Origin: Thiohalobacter sp.
GTDB taxonomy: Bacteria > Pseudomonadota > Gammaproteobacteria > DSM-19610
Length of the DNA stretch: 7,053 nt
Assembly: GCA_027010005.1 (NCBI GenBank)
Contig: JALVCM010000478.1
Coordinates: forward strand, 1-7,053
Reading direction: 5' to 3'
The notes beneath the pieces were generated by a model. It ran no database searches and was not told the origin of the DNA. It worked only from the letters and a program-made list of their open reading frames with translations. Every line of letters begins with the position of its first letter. The stretch's first letter is position 1. Positions 5,057 to 7,053 of the stretch are shown here, piece after piece. Both the position numbers and the translations under genes were made by a program.

Positions 5057-6736
5057 CTACAGGTTCGCCCTGATCCGGTCAGCTACCCGGAAAGCGTTGG
5101 CATAGATCGTCCAGGTATACGGGACACTTCCCCCGGTGGGCATAAAACTGCCATCGGTGACGTACAGGTTGTCCACGTCATGGGCACGGCAATCGGCATC
5201 CAGCACGGAAGTCTCGGGATTGTCGCCGAAACGGCAGCCCCCGGCAACGAGATTCTGCGGGGGCGAACCACTGATGCTGGACCTTACGTTGGTCGCGCCC
5301 ATGGCTTCCAGTACCCTTCTGGCGCGTTCATTAATGTAGTGGCCGACTTTCAGGTCGTGGTCATGGTAACCGAGGCGGACCCTGGCCACCGGCGTTTTCC
5401 ATTTATCCTGAACCCTGGGATCCAGGCTGACAAAACAGTTATCCGTCGGCAGCCAGTCACAAAAGATTTCATAACGCAGATACTGCGCCTCGGTAAACAG
5501 CGATTTCAATCGTTGCTGTAACGGCCGGCCCCACACCAGCCTGCCATCATCACCCCATTTTTCGCCGGCGGCCTTACCGATCGGGTTGGGATGCCTTAAC
5601 AGGAAATCCACCGTACCGCCCTTGGCGCGCCCGCCGAGTGCCTTGTCATTGATAAAATACCAGTCCTGCAAACCCCGGTTCACAAACGGGCCACGGGTTT
5701 TCAGTGCCTCGGCGTCTTCATCACGCATGTCGGCATAGACAAAATCACCGGTACCTGCGCCACCGGCGGAAAACAGCAGATTTCTACCAACCTGGCCATA
5801 GCGGTTGGCCAGGCCGCCAGGGTGTTTGGGGCCGGTCGAGGCCAGCAGCAGGCGGCTGGTTTCAATCGCCTGGCAGGCCACCACAAAAATCCTCGCCGTG
5901 ACTTTCCTGATTGTGTCATCCGCATCGAAATATTCCGCCGCAACGACCCTGCCCTGTGCATTACTGGCCAGCTTGTACACCTTCGCATGCGGCCGGATTT
6001 CACAACGACCTGTGGCAACAGCCCGGTTCAGCAATGCCGCCCGCGCGCTGCCCTTGGCGCCGGAGGAACAACCATAACTGCCGCAGTAGCCGGAGTATTC
6101 GCAACTGCGACGCTGGCCTGTCTGCCTGGACAGGATCGCGCGCGGTGTGGGTAAGGGGTGGTAGCCGAGTTTTCGGCACGCTGTGTCGATGTGCCGGGAG
6201 ATGGGGTGTTCACGCGTCGGAGGATAAGGGAAGTCTTTTGTGGAACGCGGTTCCGCCTGCGGGTGTTCGACAAATGTCCCGGAGATACCCACTTCGGTTT
6301 CCACTTTCGTGTAATAGGGTTCCATATCCTCGTAGCGGATCGGCCAGTCGGCAATATTCGCGCCCCCGATCGGCCCGAACTCCGACAACAGGCGAAAATC
6401 CTCCGGCTTCAGGCGGTAAAAAAATCCGCTCATGAAATTGGATGAGCCACCGACACAGTTACCGTTCCAGAAGTCCCAGCCCGACTCCGACGTCGCCTCA
6501 CCCACCCAGTCACCGTCGCTGTCGAGGTCTTCGAGCACGTGCTGTTCATCACCCAGGTCAGGCGTATAGACGCTGCGCCGGCAACAGGCCAGTTCGTCCT
6601 TGTAAAAATCTTTTTCTGTAAACCAGGGCCCCTTTTCCAGCACCAGCACGGAATACCCGGCCTGTGCCAGGGTCAGTGCAACCGGGCCACCCCCGGCGCC
6701 ACTGCCAACGATACAGATATCATAATCACGATCCAT
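5057..6736 (-). CDS. GMC family FAD oxidoreductase (gluconate 2-dehydrogenase-type flavoprotein subunit)
   Basis: This flavin dehydrogenase of 559 residues probably oxidises a sugar, sugar acid or alcohol and passes electrons onward. The N-terminal Rossmann motif [15 protein letters not shown] (6-20) with VLEKG (32-36) binds [17 protein letters not shown] (91-104) is the GMC region that contacts the flavin. A cysteine cluster, C212-x5-C218-x4-C223, may ligate an iron-sulfur centre as in FAD-glucose dehydrogenase. The C-terminal GMC block runs from [13 protein letters not shown] (498-510) through [13 protein letters not shown] to [13 protein letters not shown]. The usual catalytic His of HxxGTCRMG is Leu496 here, and the second position is about Pro539. 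No signal peptide is visible; partner-dependent Tat export is known for related subunits. The ATG at 6736 is chosen because the product then starts directly at the FAD fold, 5 bases after the upstream stop. A longer in-frame start at 6835 would overlap the upstream gene. The substrate is unknown. Confidence 0.9.
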   Translation of the reverse strand: MDRDYDICIVGSGAGGGPVALTLAQAGYSVLVLEKGPWFTEKDFYKDELACCRRSVYTPDLGDEQHVLEDLDSDGDWVGEATSESGWDFWNGNCVGGSSNFMSGFFYRLKPEDFRLLSEFGPIGGANIADWPIRYEDMEPYYTKVETEVGISGTFVEHPQAEPRSTKDFPYPPTREHPISRHIDTACRKLGYHPLPTPRAILSRQTGQRRSCEYSGYCGSYGCSSGAKGSARAALLNRAVATGRCEIRPHAKVYKLASNAQGRVVAAEYFDADDTIRKVTARIFVVACQAIETSRLLLASTGPKHPGGLANRYGQVGRNLLFSAGGAGTGDFVYADMRDEDAEALKTRGPFVNRGLQDWYFINDKALGGRAKGGTVDFLLRHPNPIGKAAGEKWGDDGRLVWGRPLQQRLKSLFTEAQYLRYEIFCDWLPTDNCFVSLDPRVQDKWKTPVARVRLGYHDHDLKVGHYINERARRVLEAMGATNVRSSISGSPPQNLVAGGCRFGDNPETSVLDADCRAHDVDNLYVTDGSFMPTGGSVPYTWTIYANAFRVADRIRANL

Positions 6737-6741
6737 GGGTA

Positions 6742-7053
6742 TCAGGCCTTGCGCCGGTAGCGCACCGGTGCAGCCAGTTTGTACCAGGATTTGTCTGGCG
6801 GCGGCGTGGGGAAACCCGGCTGGTGTTCCAGCCACTTCCAGCCGATGCCATCCGGGTTACCACCATAGACCGGGTCCGCCAGCAAGGCTTCCAGAAGATA
6901 CGTCAGCAACAGCGACAGCCAGCGCTCACCTGCCCTGCTCTGTTCGATCTGGCGAAGTACAGTTTCCCGTTGTGCGGTGTCGAGGTTGCTGAAAGGCTGC
7001 CGGTACCGCTCCTGCGTCAGTTCGTTGAGCCAGCCGACGCCGTTGACAATAAA
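6742..7053 (-). CDS. Gluconate 2-dehydrogenase subunit 3 family protein, C-terminal part (cut by window edge)
   Basis: This is the small accessory subunit of membrane-bound FAD dehydrogenases, usually exported by the Tat pathway and needed for export or assembly of the flavoprotein. The last 103 residues are visible, from FIVNGVGWLNELTQ through LTYLLEALLADPVYGGNPDG and IGWKWLEHQPGFPTPPPD to the end KLAAPVRYRRKA. The DPVYGGNPDGIGWKWLEHQPGFP block is typical of the family. The N-terminus, where a Tat signal would lie, is outside the window. The TGA stop is 5 bases before the GMC oxidoreductase start, so the two are almost certainly one operon and one enzyme. The third, cytochrome c, subunit of classic three-part enzymes is not between these genes or downstream; it could lie upstream, outside the window. 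Confidence 0.88.
   Translation of the reverse strand, partial: FIVNGVGWLNELTQERYRQPFSNLDTAQRETVLRQIEQSRAGERWLSLLLTYLLEALLADPVYGGNPDGIGWKWLEHQPGFPTPPPDKSWYKLAAPVRYRRKA

Noticed and set aside
5057..6736. Frameshift or truncation in the GMC oxidoreductase
   Set aside because: The frame is open for 559 residues from FAD motif to C-terminal block, the normal length for this family.
6737..6835. Upstream in-frame extension of the GMC oxidoreductase
   Set aside because: The added 33 residues are the out-of-frame reading of the end of the subunit 3 gene; the FAD-binding fold begins right after the ATG at 6736.

Overview
This window looks like chromosomal DNA from a gammaproteobacterium of moderately high GC (judged by eye). 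The lineage call rests on the divergent metE/metR pair, a DnaJ-related protein of the type common in gammaproteobacteria, and an ABC pair resembling E. coli YadG/YadH. The genus cannot be named from the sequence alone. Coding density is high. The longest gene-free gap is about 184 bases (3150-3333), and it is largely filled by a long composite palindrome.

Left part (1-1304): the 5' end of metE (minus strand, cut by the window edge) faces away from metR, the LysR-type activator of methionine genes. Their 101-base gap holds a perfect MetR-type box, a weaker second box 31 bases away, and a good metE promoter. This is the usual two-site LysR layout.

Centre-left (1301-3149): an HxlR-type regulator (minus) converges on metR, and their stop codons overlap in a shared CTAG. 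The regulator is divergent from a glutathione S-transferase gene. One 19-base palindrome lies across both promoters, so the regulator probably controls itself and the transferase, perhaps in response to thiol-reactive stress. A strong hairpin follows the transferase gene. Next comes a DnaJ-related protein with a C-terminal J domain, preceded by a perfect -10 box that sits almost on its start codon.

Centre (3150-3333): the convergent gap between the DnaJ-related gene and the ABC permease holds a 152-base nested inverted repeat. Its core is a perfect 31-bp stem with a 2-base loop. Two inverted copies of a second repeat family flank the core. The hairpin after the transferase gene shares 14 of 16 bases with the core arm, with matched changes in the opposite arm, so it looks like a diverged relative.

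Right part (3334-7053), all on the minus strand and probably one transcript: a gluconate 2-dehydrogenase subunit 3 family protein (5' end outside the window), a GMC flavoprotein oxidoreductase with a cysteine cluster that may hold an iron-sulfur centre, then an ABC ATPase and an ABC-2 permease overlapping by ATGA. The first two genes should form a periplasm-linked sugar or alcohol dehydrogenase. The ABC pair is probably an exporter of unknown substrate.
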